Source: Rohdeia mirabilis
GTDB taxonomy: Bacteria; Planctomycetota; UBA1135; GCA-002686595
Direction of reading: 5' to 3'
NCBI GenBank assembly: GCA_007750655.1
Contig: CP036290.1
Span: 4,340,001-4,404,000 of the forward strand
DNA: 64,000 bases
The position numbers and the translations under genes were made by a program. The number at the start of each line of letters is the position of its first letter. Position 1 is the stretch's first letter. The notes beneath the pieces were generated by a model. That model was not told where the DNA came from. It did not search any database and saw nothing but the letters and a program-made list of their open reading frames with translations. This document shows, one piece after another, positions 37,221 to 46,415 of the stretch.

Positions 37221-37638
37221 CGGCGACGAATACCCTGTGCCGAGGACCGGCGCAACGAGACACCCGGCGCCGCCGGCGGAAGGGCGATGCCGCGGTGGCG
37301 TTCGGCGAGGTCGAGCCAGGTCGGCGCCCGCTGGACCCGGCCCGCGCACACGACCCGAGCGAGAACCAGCTGGCCAGAAAGAGCTGGGGCCCCGAAGAGC
37401 ACAAGATCTGCTCCCGGAGCCCCGGCAAGGTGAGGGCGCACGCCCACCCGAAAACCCAGTTTTCCCCATCCAGACCGCGGATGAGGTGCGCCCTTCAACT
37501 TCTCGTCAGCAGGAGTACGACACCGGGGCGCGCCTCTTTGCAAAGAGCGGGAGAATTCGAACGAGTCGGCGTTCGGTCGGGCGCTCGACCCCCGCGGCGA
37601 GCCCTAGGAGCGGGCTCGTCGGCAGGTGGAATCGAGTT
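37221..37638. other. 418-bp gap with a 14-bp palindrome
   Basis: No convincing gene; short frames here are Arg/Pro-rich. CTCTTTGCAAAGAG (37534-37547) is a perfect palindrome and AAAAC-CCA-GTTTT (37451-37463) a small hairpin. The stretch 37440-37620 is visibly less GC-rich than the surroundings. It lies downstream of the MFS gene and upstream of the NTase gene, so it may hold a terminator and an operator. Confidence 0.45.
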
Positions 37639-38961
37639 TCATCTCGCGGGTCCGTCCGACTCGTCCGCGAGCGGGTCCGCCGCCGCCACGGCCGCGCGCC
37701 CGCCGGTCACGTCGACCCGCCACAGGATGGCCGCGCCGATCGCGAAGAAGGGCAGCAGACACAGGACCGCCAGGTCGCTGTCGTCGGTGGCGTCGATCGC
37801 GAGGGCCAGGACCAGCGGCCCGAGGATCGCGGCGAACTTCTCGGCCACGCCGAACAGCCCGAAGAACTCGGCGCTGCGGGCGGACGGGATCAGGGAGGCG
37901 AACAGGGAGCGACTGAGCGCCTGGACCCCGCCCTGGACCAACGCGACCGCCATCGCCAACGCCACGAAGTGCGCCTTCGTCGTCATCAGCGCCGCCAGGA
38001 CCGTGATGCCGGCGTAGCACGCGATCCCGATCAGGACGGCGGCACGCGGGCCGATCTTCCGGGCCAGCTGGCCGTAGGCGAAGGCCGCGGGCAGCGCGAC
38101 GAACTGCACGGCGATCAGGACCCCGATGACGAACGGGAAGTCGAAGCCGCGCTGCTCGGCGAAGATCCCCGCCATGCGCACGATCGTCACCACGCCGTCG
38201 TTGTAGATCAGGAAGGCGCCCAGCAGCAGCAGGGCCTGCGGGTAGCGACGCAGCTCGGCGAAGGTCGAACGCAGCTGGGCGAACGCGCCGAGCCGCTCGC
38301 CGCCGGGCATCGGGGGCGGCTCGGGAACGCCGCGCAGGATCGGCACCGAGAACACCAGCCACCAGACGGCGACGACGAGGAACGCCGTGCGCACCGCGAG
38401 CGTGCCCTCGACCGGCAGACCGAACGCGCCGGGTCTCGAGATCATCAGCGAACACAAGAGGAGCGCGATCCCCCCACCCAGGTAGCCGAGGCCGTAGGCA
38501 GCGGTCGAGATGCGATCGACGTCGCCACCGCGCGCGACGAACGGCAACAGTGAGTCGTAGAAGACGATGCTCAGCGTCGCGCCGAGGTTCGCGAGCCCGA
38601 AGGCCACGAGCGCGGGCCAGTGATCGCCGACGTCGAAGAAGAACAGCGCAGCGCTGGCGACGACCCCGATCAGCATGCTCGCCGCCAGCATCGTCTTGCG
38701 CCGGCCCCGCACGTCCGCGTGTGCGCCGAGCACCGGGGCGAGCACCGCCGACAGTCCGAGCGACGCCGTGGTCGCGAAGAGGAACAACTTCTTCGCTTCC
38801 TCCGGATCCAGCTCACCCGCGATCGACTTGGCGTAGAAGACCGGGAAGATCGCCGTGATGACGATCGTGAACATGGCCGAGTTGGCCCAGTCGTAGGTCG
38901 CCCACGCGCGCGCCTGCGGCGAACCGAGCCCGATCTTCTCCAGCAGTCGCGCGATGCTCAT
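37639..38961 (-). CDS. MFS transporter, UMF1/Atg22-like
   Basis: A 440-residue membrane protein with about twelve helices. The N-terminal signature WATYDWANSAMFTIVITAIFP is typical of the UMF1 (Atg22-like) branch of the major facilitator superfamily. The loop GAHADVRGRRKTML is the MFS motif A position. A related YNDGVVTIVRMAGIFAEQRG segment opens the second half, and VQGGVQALSRSLFASLIP is also characteristic. It probably exports amino acids or related solutes. I choose ATG 38961 over a start 12 codons upstream because a TATCAT box (38975-38970) lies just before it. Confidence 0.87.
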   Translation of the reverse strand: MSIARLLEKIGLGSPQARAWATYDWANSAMFTIVITAIFPVFYAKSIAGELDPEEAKKLFLFATTASLGLSAVLAPVLGAHADVRGRRKTMLAASMLIGVVASAALFFFDVGDHWPALVAFGLANLGATLSIVFYDSLLPFVARGGDVDRISTAAYGLGYLGGGIALLLCSLMISRPGAFGLPVEGTLAVRTAFLVVAVWWLVFSVPILRGVPEPPPMPGGERLGAFAQLRSTFAELRRYPQALLLLGAFLIYNDGVVTIVRMAGIFAEQRGFDFPFVIGVLIAVQFVALPAAFAYGQLARKIGPRAAVLIGIACYAGITVLAALMTTKAHFVALAMAVALVQGGVQALSRSLFASLIPSARSAEFFGLFGVAEKFAAILGPLVLALAIDATDDSDLAVLCLLPFFAIGAAILWRVDVTGGRAAVAAADPLADESDGPAR

Positions 38962-39057
38962 GGCGGCGGATGATAGCCGGGCGCCGCGCGTCGGCACGGC
39001 TCGACGGAGTGCAGCCCGGAGCGAGTCGGCGCAACGACGTCGAACCGAGAAAAGAGG

Positions 39058-39090
39058 ACGGGGCCCGTGGCGCTAGGCCACGGACCCCGT
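39058..39090 (-). terminator. Hairpin after the HDOD-REC-GGDEF gene
   Basis: ACGGGGCCCGTGGC (39058-39071) pairs with 39077-39090 around GCTAG, with one C-A mismatch. It lies 63 bases after the stop. Confidence 0.55.
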
Positions 39091-39152
39091 CGAGCCCCTT
39101 CCCGGGCTCCCAACCCCTTGGTCGTTCCGAGGGCGCCGCCGCCCTCTCGTCG

Positions 39153-41081
39153 TCACGCGGACTTCGCCTGCTGCGAACCGTGGGACGTCGCGCTGACCTG
39201 GTTCCGCCCGCTCGACTTGGAGACGTAGACGGCTTCGTCGGCGAGTCGGATCAGATGGTCGATGTCGCCGATGCTCGGGTCCATCGTCGCCACGCCGACA
39301 CTGATCGTGACGTTGCGGTCGAAGTCGCCGAACTTGATGTGGCTGCTCTCGACGCGCATGCGGATCCGTTCGCCGACCATGCGGGCCTCGTCGAGGTCGG
39401 CGCCGGGAGCGATCACGAGGAACTCCTCGCCGCCCATCCGCGCCGCCATGTCGTTGCGCCGCACCGCGCCCTTGATCACGCGCGCCGTCTCCTTCAGCAC
39501 CACGTCGCCGACGTCGTGTCCGTAGGTGTCGTTGACGCTCTTGAACTTGTCGATGTCGATCATCAGCACGGACAGCGTCGTGCCCGTGGCCAGCGCGTGC
39601 TTCCAGGCGCGATCCATGTGCGCCATCGCGTGCCGGCGGTTCGGAAGACCGGTGAGGAAGTCGGTGTTCGCCGCCTCCTTGAGCTGTCGGTTCATCCGCG
39701 TCATCTGCACGGAGTTCTTGCGCTGGATCTCCTGGTCGAGTTCGACCTGCTCCTGCAGCTTCACCATGCGCACGCCGGCCCGCAGGCGCGCCATCAGCAG
39801 CTTCGGCTTGAACGGCTTGGCGACGTAGTCGTCGACACCCGCGTCGAATGCTGTCAGGAGACGATCCTCGCGATCGTTGCCCGTCAGGAGGAGCAGGTAG
39901 ATGCGCTTGCCCCAGCTGGTGCGGCGCAGCGTGCGCGTCAGCTCGATGCCGTCGAGCTTGGGCATGAACCAGTCGGAGATCACGACCTGCGGGCGCTTCT
40001 TCAGCGTGATCGCGAGCGCTTCCTTGCCGTCGCGAGCGAGCATGACGCGGTGGCCCTCGTCCTGCAGCAGCTTCGCGAGCAGCTTCAGCGCGACGGGATC
40101 GTCGTCGACCACGAGCACGTCGGCGCCGTGTTGGACGGTGCGATCCATCGGGCTGGCCGAGCGCTTCGCGTCGTCCTCCCAGTTGCGGTCGGTGCGGACG
40201 GCATTGGCGTAGCTCGAGGTCTCGAGGCTGAGCTGTTCACCCCACTCGATCCACTGACCCATGACCAGCTTGCACAGCTCGCCCAGCGAGACGTCGTAGA
40301 TGGCGAGTCGGTTCTCGAGCTGACCCATTCCGGCCAAGGACTCCGCGTCGGCCTGCGCGCCCTTCATGGCGTAGTCGGCGATGATGCGGGCGTCGGCCAG
40401 CACCTCGTAGAGTTCGCGCGAGTAGCCCTCGAGCGCTTCGTCACCGCCTTCGCGACCGAGAGCCATCGAGACCTCGCCGAACGAGTCCGGGAGCCCCCAT
40501 TCGGCCATCAGGCAGTCGGTGACCTCGAGGTGGTCGATTCCGAACAGCTCGGACTCGCGCGCGCAGCGATCCAGCGTCGGATCCTCCTCGAGCTCGTCGA
40601 GAAGCTGCGCGTAGTCGTCCGGGTGGCAGCTGGCGAGCGCGAGTTGCCCGACGAGTCCGAGCAGTGCACACGTGAACGCTTCGGCCGCCACGGCGCGTCC
40701 CGTGCGCTCGCTGATCTCCTGCCCCGCGAGCGCGCGCACCAGGGAGCGGGCCCAGTACTCGTCGTAGTCGAAGCGGTCGCACTGACCGATGCGGCTGCTC
40801 GAGACGAGCGAGAATCCCAGAGCCACGCTCGTGACCGTGCGCAGCCCCAGTCGCATCGTCGCTTCCTTGACCGAACGCACCGGCTGTGAACCAGCGACGC
40901 CGACCGAAGAGGCGAGCTTGAGGATCCGTCCGGTCAACGCGGGGTCGGCCTGGAGGATTCCCTGCAAGTCGTCGATCGAGCAGTCGTCCTTCTGCGTGAG
41001 CGTGAGGATCTTCATCCCCACTCCGGCGGGAGACGGCAGTTGACCGCTCTGTTTCAGATCTTCGAATTCCTTGCGTGTCAT
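39153..41081 (-). CDS. HDOD-REC-GGDEF response regulator, diguanylate cyclase
   Basis: A 642-residue cytoplasmic protein. The HDOD domain spans about residues 12-230 (LPSPAGVGMKIL, VKEATMRLGLRTVTSVALG). The receiver spans about 320-440, with the acidic pocket VVDDDP, phospho-acceptor Asp370 in VVISDWFMP and Lys422 in YVAKPFKP. The GGDEF domain spans about 465-630, with ANTDFLTGLPNRR, catalytic GGEEF at 550-554 and an inhibitory RxxD site (RRND, 541-544) at the right distance. It should make c-di-GMP under control of phosphorylation. It follows the HPt-bearing protein by 58 bases, its likely phosphodonor. Confidence 0.92.
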   Translation of the reverse strand: MTRKEFEDLKQSGQLPSPAGVGMKILTLTQKDDCSIDDLQGILQADPALTGRILKLASSVGVAGSQPVRSVKEATMRLGLRTVTSVALGFSLVSSSRIGQCDRFDYDEYWARSLVRALAGQEISERTGRAVAAEAFTCALLGLVGQLALASCHPDDYAQLLDELEEDPTLDRCARESELFGIDHLEVTDCLMAEWGLPDSFGEVSMALGREGGDEALEGYSRELYEVLADARIIADYAMKGAQADAESLAGMGQLENRLAIYDVSLGELCKLVMGQWIEWGEQLSLETSSYANAVRTDRNWEDDAKRSASPMDRTVQHGADVLVVDDDPVALKLLAKLLQDEGHRVMLARDGKEALAITLKKRPQVVISDWFMPKLDGIELTRTLRRTSWGKRIYLLLLTGNDREDRLLTAFDAGVDDYVAKPFKPKLLMARLRAGVRMVKLQEQVELDQEIQRKNSVQMTRMNRQLKEAANTDFLTGLPNRRHAMAHMDRAWKHALATGTTLSVLMIDIDKFKSVNDTYGHDVGDVVLKETARVIKGAVRRNDMAARMGGEEFLVIAPGADLDEARMVGERIRMRVESSHIKFGDFDRNVTISVGVATMDPSIGDIDHLIRLADEAVYVSKSSGRNQVSATSHGSQQAKSA

Positions 41082-41139
41082 CGCGGTGGACCGGGGTGCT
41101 CGGGGACGTCGGGGTGGGTGGTAGGGAGGGTCACTGCGG

Positions 41140-43359
41140 TCAGCGCAATTCGTCGGACAGCGCATCCACGACGCGGATGTACTCCGCGGTGGAACGGTCC
41201 ACGAGTGAGGGGACGGAGTCGACGCTGCCGCGGCGGCAGGAGTCTTCGATGGCTCGGCACAGGTCCGACAGCACCGTGGCACCGAGGTTGCCGCAGCTCG
41301 ACTTGAGCGCGTGCGCGATGCGTTGGGCCTCTTCGAAGTCGTCGCGAGCGACGGCAGCTCGCAGTGCTTCGAGGCGCGCCGGCGTGTCGCCGAAGAACAG
41401 CTCGATCAGTTCACGCACGAGACCGGGTTCGTCTTCACCGCCAAGCTCGCGCAGGCTCTCGAGGACTGCCTTGTCGACGGCGGCTTCGGCTGATTGGGGA
41501 TCGATCACTTCGGTCTCGGGGTCTTGGGTGCGCACCTGGGAGGTGGGGCCGGATGTCCAACGGTCGGTGGCCGAGGACGTCTCGTGTTCCGACCGCTCGC
41601 GGGTGGAGCGGTCGTGGCTGGCTTCCTCTTGTCCGTTCTCGAGGACTCGAATCTTGAAAGGTCCTGCCGACAAACCGCGCAGGGCCTCCAAACGTTCGAG
41701 GCTGGGCGCGCCGTCCTCGTCGCTCCGGACGAGCTCAGGATCGACGACGATCAGGCCGTAGACGGCGTCCTGGAAGGCTTCGAGCAACTCGTCGAACCCG
41801 GTGACGCGGTCGACGGTGTGCCCTTGGGCGACGAGCGCCGCCGTCTCCTGGGTCGCGGCGTCGTCGTCGTCCGTCGCGAGGAGCACCCGCGTCGTTCGGA
41901 CCGGAGCCAGCGCGCCGGCGAAGGCCAGGTCGACGAACATATCGCGCAGTCGACCGGGGTGCAGCGGCGTGCTGAGGCACAGGTGCGCGCCGCAGCTCGC
42001 CAACTGACGCGGATCGACGGCGACACCGCCGGACAGGAGCAGCGTCCCGACCGAACCGGGCCAGCGTTCGAGCCAGTCCGCGAGGCGCGCGGGTCCGGCG
42101 CCGTCGTCGAGAGCCGCGGACACGACGAGCACGTCACAACCACCGCTCTCGGCGAGTGCAGCGTCGACGGCGTCCACGTCGGTGGCGCGCGCCACGATCC
42201 AGCCGAGACCCGAGGCGACCGATTCGACGAGGTCGCCGTCGGGGCTGGCCGGCACCGCGACGACGGCGCGCAGTCCGACGCCGTCGGCGCTCGCGACCTC
42301 GGGCTCGGAGCGCGGATCGCTGCCGATCGGCAACGGCAGGACGACGCGGATGGTGTGACCTCCCTCCGCTCGCGCAGAGGCCTCGAGTTCGCCGCCGAGC
42401 ACCTCGACCAGTCCGCGGGCGAGCGCCAGCGACAGCGACGCGTCCAGCTCGAACAGGTTGTCGAATCCCGTGGGCGACTCGCCCAGCAGGCGTTCGAACG
42501 AAGCCTGGTCGTGGACCGGCGCGGAGTCGTTGAGCACGAACACCATGCGGTCGGGGCGTTCGGCGTCCTCGGCCACGTCGAGCTCGATCGACCCGCGCTC
42601 GCAGGTGTCGAGCGCGGCCGACAGCAGGCGTTCGACCACTTGCTGGAGACGCCGCTCGTCGCCGAAGCGCCAGTGGTTCGACATGCGACCGACCGTGATG
42701 CGGTACTCCAGACCCTTGTTGCGGGCTGCGGGGTCGAACGAGCGCGCGATGCGATCCAGCGCCGCCGCGAGGTCGAAGTCGCGCTCGCGCAGTCGCAGCT
42801 TGCCGGCGCGCGCGCGGGCGAGGTCGAGCACCGCGCCGAGCAGACGCCGCATGGACGAAGTCGCGTCACAGAGGGCTTCGGCGGCGTGTTCGTCCTCGGG
42901 CTCGAGCTCGAGGCCGCGCAGCTGTTCGGCGTGGTGCCCCATCGAGCGCAGCAGCGCGTAGAACTCGGGCGCGAGTTCGGCGAGCAGGCGGTTCTGCGCG
43001 CGGCGGGCGTCCTCGGCGTAGACCGCTCGGCGCTCGAACTCGGCCCCGGTACGGGCCGCCTCGGCCACGATCTCGGAGATCTGGGCGCGCAGGTCGTCGC
43101 GGCCACCGGCCACCGCCTCCCGGCGCGCCTCGTCGATCAACGCCAGGCGCGCCCGCGTCCGACCGCTCGCGAAGAGCGCGGCCCCGACGCCGAGACCGGC
43201 GCCGACGACCCCGCCGATCGCACCGGCCACGGGGCCACCCGCCGACGCCAGAGCCGTGGCGAGGGCCGCGGGCGTGGCGAAGACGAGGGCGCGTTCCGAC
43301 CAGTGCGGGCGCAGGGCGGGGTGAAGACCCCGCTGAAGGTCTGTTCGAGTCGATTCCAT
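41140..43359 (-). CDS. Degenerate hybrid histidine kinase with intact HPt domain
   Basis: A 739-residue protein. Residues 27-65 are hydrophobic (one or two membrane helices), then a coiled region. About 120-190 aligns with a HisKA helix pair, but where kinases have SHE-RTP this has APEFYALL, so Pro131 replaces the phospho-acceptor His. About 195-345 looks like a HATPase fold without the N box Asn (RLLSAALDTCERG), without the DxGxG box (VFVLNDSAPV) and without GLGL. Two receiver-like domains (362-482 and 490-570) are also degenerate. The C-terminal HPt (625-739) is intact: AHALKSSCGNLGA with His683. Probably a phosphorelay scaffold feeding the adjacent diguanylate cyclase. Confidence 0.82.
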   Translation of the reverse strand: MESTRTDLQRGLHPALRPHWSERALVFATPAALATALASAGGPVAGAIGGVVGAGLGVGAALFASGRTRARLALIDEARREAVAGGRDDLRAQISEIVAEAARTGAEFERRAVYAEDARRAQNRLLAELAPEFYALLRSMGHHAEQLRGLELEPEDEHAAEALCDATSSMRRLLGAVLDLARARAGKLRLRERDFDLAAALDRIARSFDPAARNKGLEYRITVGRMSNHWRFGDERRLQQVVERLLSAALDTCERGSIELDVAEDAERPDRMVFVLNDSAPVHDQASFERLLGESPTGFDNLFELDASLSLALARGLVEVLGGELEASARAEGGHTIRVVLPLPIGSDPRSEPEVASADGVGLRAVVAVPASPDGDLVESVASGLGWIVARATDVDAVDAALAESGGCDVLVVSAALDDGAGPARLADWLERWPGSVGTLLLSGGVAVDPRQLASCGAHLCLSTPLHPGRLRDMFVDLAFAGALAPVRTTRVLLATDDDDAATQETAALVAQGHTVDRVTGFDELLEAFQDAVYGLIVVDPELVRSDEDGAPSLERLEALRGLSAGPFKIRVLENGQEEASHDRSTRERSEHETSSATDRWTSGPTSQVRTQDPETEVIDPQSAEAAVDKAVLESLRELGGEDEPGLVRELIELFFGDTPARLEALRAAVARDDFEEAQRIAHALKSSCGNLGATVLSDLCRAIEDSCRRGSVDSVPSLVDRSTAEYIRVVDALSDELR

Positions 43360-43749
43360 GGGGGGACGGGCGCGTCCGGCGGACACGTCCACGCCAACGA
43401 TCGGACGACCTCCGAGCGGAACTGGGGGCGAATGGCTCCTTTCCGTCGCGACGCGGCAGCGGCTGGCAGGCGCCGCAACGGCCCGGCCCCCGACTCGACC
43501 CGGGCGGCACCAGCCTCCTTCGCCGGCCGGGCACCCGAGAACCTGCACTTTCTCTGCGCCCGCGGATCGGGATCGGAGTCCCCAGTCCACGGAGGGCAGC
43601 GGAGCACGGCCACACATGCGGGTCCGGAGCCCTCGTTCGCCCTCTCCTCCACTGAAGAGCCCCACCCCCACCCCCGGCCCTCGCCCCTCGCCTCGACAGG
43701 GCGAGGTCCGAGCGCCGGTGGATCCGGCAACCCCCTTTCGCCCAGAACC
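43360..43749. other. 390-bp divergent regulatory region
   Basis: It lies between the degenerate kinase gene (minus) and the first beta-helix gene (plus). There is no convincing gene. An 8-bp inverted repeat CCTCGCCC (43679-43686) / GGGCGAGG (43699-43706) lies about 45 bases before the beta-helix ATG. Both genes have C-rich leaders (CCCCACCCCCACCCCC on plus, GTCCCCCC on minus). Confidence 0.45.
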
Positions 43750-45714
43750 ATGAAGATCCACCACCACACGGCGAGGCTCGGACGAGCCGCCGTTCTTGCC
43801 GGCTTGGCGCTCGTCGCCTCCGGCCTGACTCCAGCCACCGCGGCGACGCCAGCGGCTCCTGCCCCGGCCCCCGCTCCCGCTTCCGTCGCGCACGTCATCA
43901 CGTCGCTGCCGGTCGAGATCCAACGGCCCGGCTCCTACGTCGTGGCCGGCAACCTCGATCTCGCCACGAACGGTGTCGGCATCACGATCACGGCGAACGA
44001 CGTGGTTCTCGACCTCGGGGGGCACACTCTCGAGGGGCTCGCCAGCGGCCGCGCGGGCATCCTCATCACGAGCGGAGTGCAGAACGTGCGGATTCGCAAC
44101 GGCGCGATCCTCGGTTGGGGCAACGCGGTCCACGCGTCGTTCGCGACGGACTGCCGACTGTCGGATCTTTCGACCAGCGACACCCTCGGGACGGGCTTCA
44201 TCGTCGGTGACCGCTTCGTCGTGGAGCGCTGCACGGCGATCGACTGCACCCTCAACGGCATCATCGTCGGCTCGAACTCGATCGTGGTCGACTGCACGGT
44301 GACCGGTGCCGGCCTCCCTGGAATCGTCTGCGCGGTTCCGGACCTCAGCGACCTCGGCGACGGCACGTCGTTCATCCGGTGCGTGTCGAACGCGAACGCC
44401 GGCGGCATCTTCGCCGGCTTCGACACTCGGTGTGTCGATTGCTCGACGAGCTTCAACGCGCCCGGCTTCGGCATCTCGGTCACCGCTGGCTCGGTCGTCA
44501 CGGGATGCACGTCCCGACTCAACGACGGGGACGGCATCGTGATCGAACCGTGCAACTACGCCGCCACGTGTAGCGAAGGCGCCGTGATCGAGGACTGCGT
44601 AGCCTCGGGCAACACGGGCTCCGGTATCAACGCGATGACCCTGGGTTCGCGCGTGGTGGGCTGCGTCGCGAACGAGAACCTCGAGCGCGGCATCGTCGTG
44701 TTCGCAGGTTCGTCCGTCCAAGCCTCGATCGCGAGCGGCAACGGCTCGCACGGATTCCTGCTGCCCGTCGGCCAGCCGGGGAGTGCCGTGCTCGACTGTC
44801 TCGCGGAGCGCAACGGGGCGAGCTCCGGCGGCACCGGCGATGGCATCAACGCTCAAGCGCCGTGCTCGATCCGCGGTTGCACGGTGATCGACTCGACCAA
44901 CGTGGGCATCTACATCGGCACCGGTGCCGCCGCCGAGGGCGTCGTCAGCGTCGTCGCCGACTGCACCGTCCACGCGAGTTCCGGCTTCGGCACCGGAGAC
45001 GGAATCTTCGTCTTCGAGGGCGTCAGCATGGAGCGCTGCACGGTTTCCGGGCACCAGGTCGACGGGATCGACGTGGGCTCGGCCTCCGTCGTCTCCCACT
45101 GCACGGTGACCGACTGTGGAGTGCGCGGCATCTTCGTCCTCGAGAACGGCGTCGTGGAGAACACGACGACGAACGCGAACGGAGCGGATGGACTCTGGTG
45201 CGGCCCGCGCTCGATCCTGACCAACTGCACCGCGAGGCAGAACGGAGGCGACGGCATCGTTGCGGACCTGCTCAGCCTGGTGCGCAACTGCCATGCGACC
45301 CGAAACGACACCGGCATCTTCACTGGGGGCGGCGTCGTCCTGCAGCAGTGCTCCGGCAACGAGAACATCGGCGTAGGGATCTTGACCGGCAACCACTCCA
45401 AGCTCACGGAGTGCACGGCCAATTCCAACGGGACGAACGGCATCCAAGCCGGGGCCTATAGCGACATCCGAGCCTGCACGGCACGCATCAACACCACCAC
45501 TGGCCACGCCGCCATCTACGCCGACGGGTTCTGCGCCGTGCGCGACTGCCGTGTATCGCGCAGTTTCGTCGGAATCTACGCACCGAACGGGTTCGTGACG
45601 GGCTGCTTGTCCGAGTTGAACATCGACTCGAACTACCTCGGCGCCACATTCCTCGGACCCGTCTCCGACATCAACTTCTCGACTCCGCTGGGCGCCTGGT
45701 CCAACCAGGAGTAG
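43750..45714 (+). CDS. Secreted right-handed parallel beta-helix protein
   Basis: A 654-residue protein with signal peptide (AAVLAGLALVASGLTPATA) and a short Ala-Pro linker. Residues about 60-640 are a long series of 20-25 residue coils of PbH1 type, each with C-T-x-n-GI/GIxV turns (for example GFIVGDRFVVERCTAIDC, GIIVGSNSIVVDCTVTG, GIFVLENGVVENTTTN). The cap region reads PGSYVVAGNLDL, ITANDVVLDLGGHTLEG, VRIRNGAILGW. Many Cys lie at matching rungs. It ends with LGAWSNQE. Such proteins bind or cleave polysaccharide, but no lyase site is evident. Confidence 0.87.
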   Translation: MKIHHHTARLGRAAVLAGLALVASGLTPATAATPAAPAPAPAPASVAHVITSLPVEIQRPGSYVVAGNLDLATNGVGITITANDVVLDLGGHTLEGLASGRAGILITSGVQNVRIRNGAILGWGNAVHASFATDCRLSDLSTSDTLGTGFIVGDRFVVERCTAIDCTLNGIIVGSNSIVVDCTVTGAGLPGIVCAVPDLSDLGDGTSFIRCVSNANAGGIFAGFDTRCVDCSTSFNAPGFGISVTAGSVVTGCTSRLNDGDGIVIEPCNYAATCSEGAVIEDCVASGNTGSGINAMTLGSRVVGCVANENLERGIVVFAGSSVQASIASGNGSHGFLLPVGQPGSAVLDCLAERNGASSGGTGDGINAQAPCSIRGCTVIDSTNVGIYIGTGAAAEGVVSVVADCTVHASSGFGTGDGIFVFEGVSMERCTVSGHQVDGIDVGSASVVSHCTVTDCGVRGIFVLENGVVENTTTNANGADGLWCGPRSILTNCTARQNGGDGIVADLLSLVRNCHATRNDTGIFTGGGVVLQQCSGNENIGVGILTGNHSKLTECTANSNGTNGIQAGAYSDIRACTARINTTTGHAAIYADGFCAVRDCRVSRSFVGIYAPNGFVTGCLSELNIDSNYLGATFLGPVSDINFSTPLGAWSNQE

Positions 45715-45758
45715 TCGTCGGAACGCTTCAACGCACAACGAACAACCACTAGAGAATC

Positions 45759-46415
45759 ATGAGAACCAAGACCATCCTCCTTGCAACCGCGTCGTTCCTG
45801 ATGAGCGCCGCCGTAGGCGCCCTCGCCCTGAGCGCTGACCGAATCGAACCGATCTTCGTGGACGACGCCGCTCGGGCGCACGTCCTCGACGAGACAGTTG
45901 CTTGGGATCGATCGACGCGGCCGACACGCATGGCCGCGGCAGAGGCAGAACTTGCGCTGGGCTCCACGCCCCAACGATCGAGGACCCCGATCTCCGCCGA
46001 TCGGCAACTCGCCTCCACTCGTGGAGAGGCAATCGCGACGGCGCTCGGAGCGGCACAGCTGCTCGACGGACTCGATCTCGAACCGAGCGCGATCGCAGCG
46101 GCGGAAGCGATCCTCGCGGCCGAGCGCCGAGGGCGACGTCAGATCCTCCAGAAGTTCGGAGAACTGGAAGCTGTCGATCCGAGCGACCTGCGCTCGGCTC
46201 TCGAGGACTCGCGGACCGAGCGGAACACGGCACTCGCCAAAGTACTGGGCGACGCGACCGCCACCTTTGCCGATCGTGAGGCCGAGGCTGGCGCACCGAC
46301 CTCCAACGGCGGAACAGACACGGCACGCACCGAATCGAAGACGAGCGACTCTGTCCTTCACCGAGTTTCCGAGCTGCGCACGAAGAGCATCTCCACCGCC
46401 ACGACCGGACAATGA
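45759..46415 (+). CDS. Small exported helical protein, unknown function
   Basis: A 218-residue protein with a signal peptide (ILLATASFLMSAAVGALALS). The mature part is helical and rich in Ala, Glu and Arg (AAAEAELALGS, SAIAAAEAILAAERRGRRQIL, LRSALEDSRTERNTALAKVL) and ends in a Ser/Thr-rich tail. I do not recognise a family. It lies 44 bases after one beta-helix gene and its stop overlaps the ATG of the next by 4 bases (ATGA), so the three are probably one operon and its product may help the beta-helix proteins. Confidence 0.75.
   Translation: MRTKTILLATASFLMSAAVGALALSADRIEPIFVDDAARAHVLDETVAWDRSTRPTRMAAAEAELALGSTPQRSRTPISADRQLASTRGEAIATALGAAQLLDGLDLEPSAIAAAEAILAAERRGRRQILQKFGELEAVDPSDLRSALEDSRTERNTALAKVLGDATATFADREAEAGAPTSNGGTDTARTESKTSDSVLHRVSELRTKSISTATTGQ

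Noticed and set aside
41140..45738. 1532-codon minus and 1406-codon plus open frames overlapping each other
   Set aside because: Each contains one real gene at its end (degenerate kinase, beta-helix protein); the remaining parts are shadows of the other.
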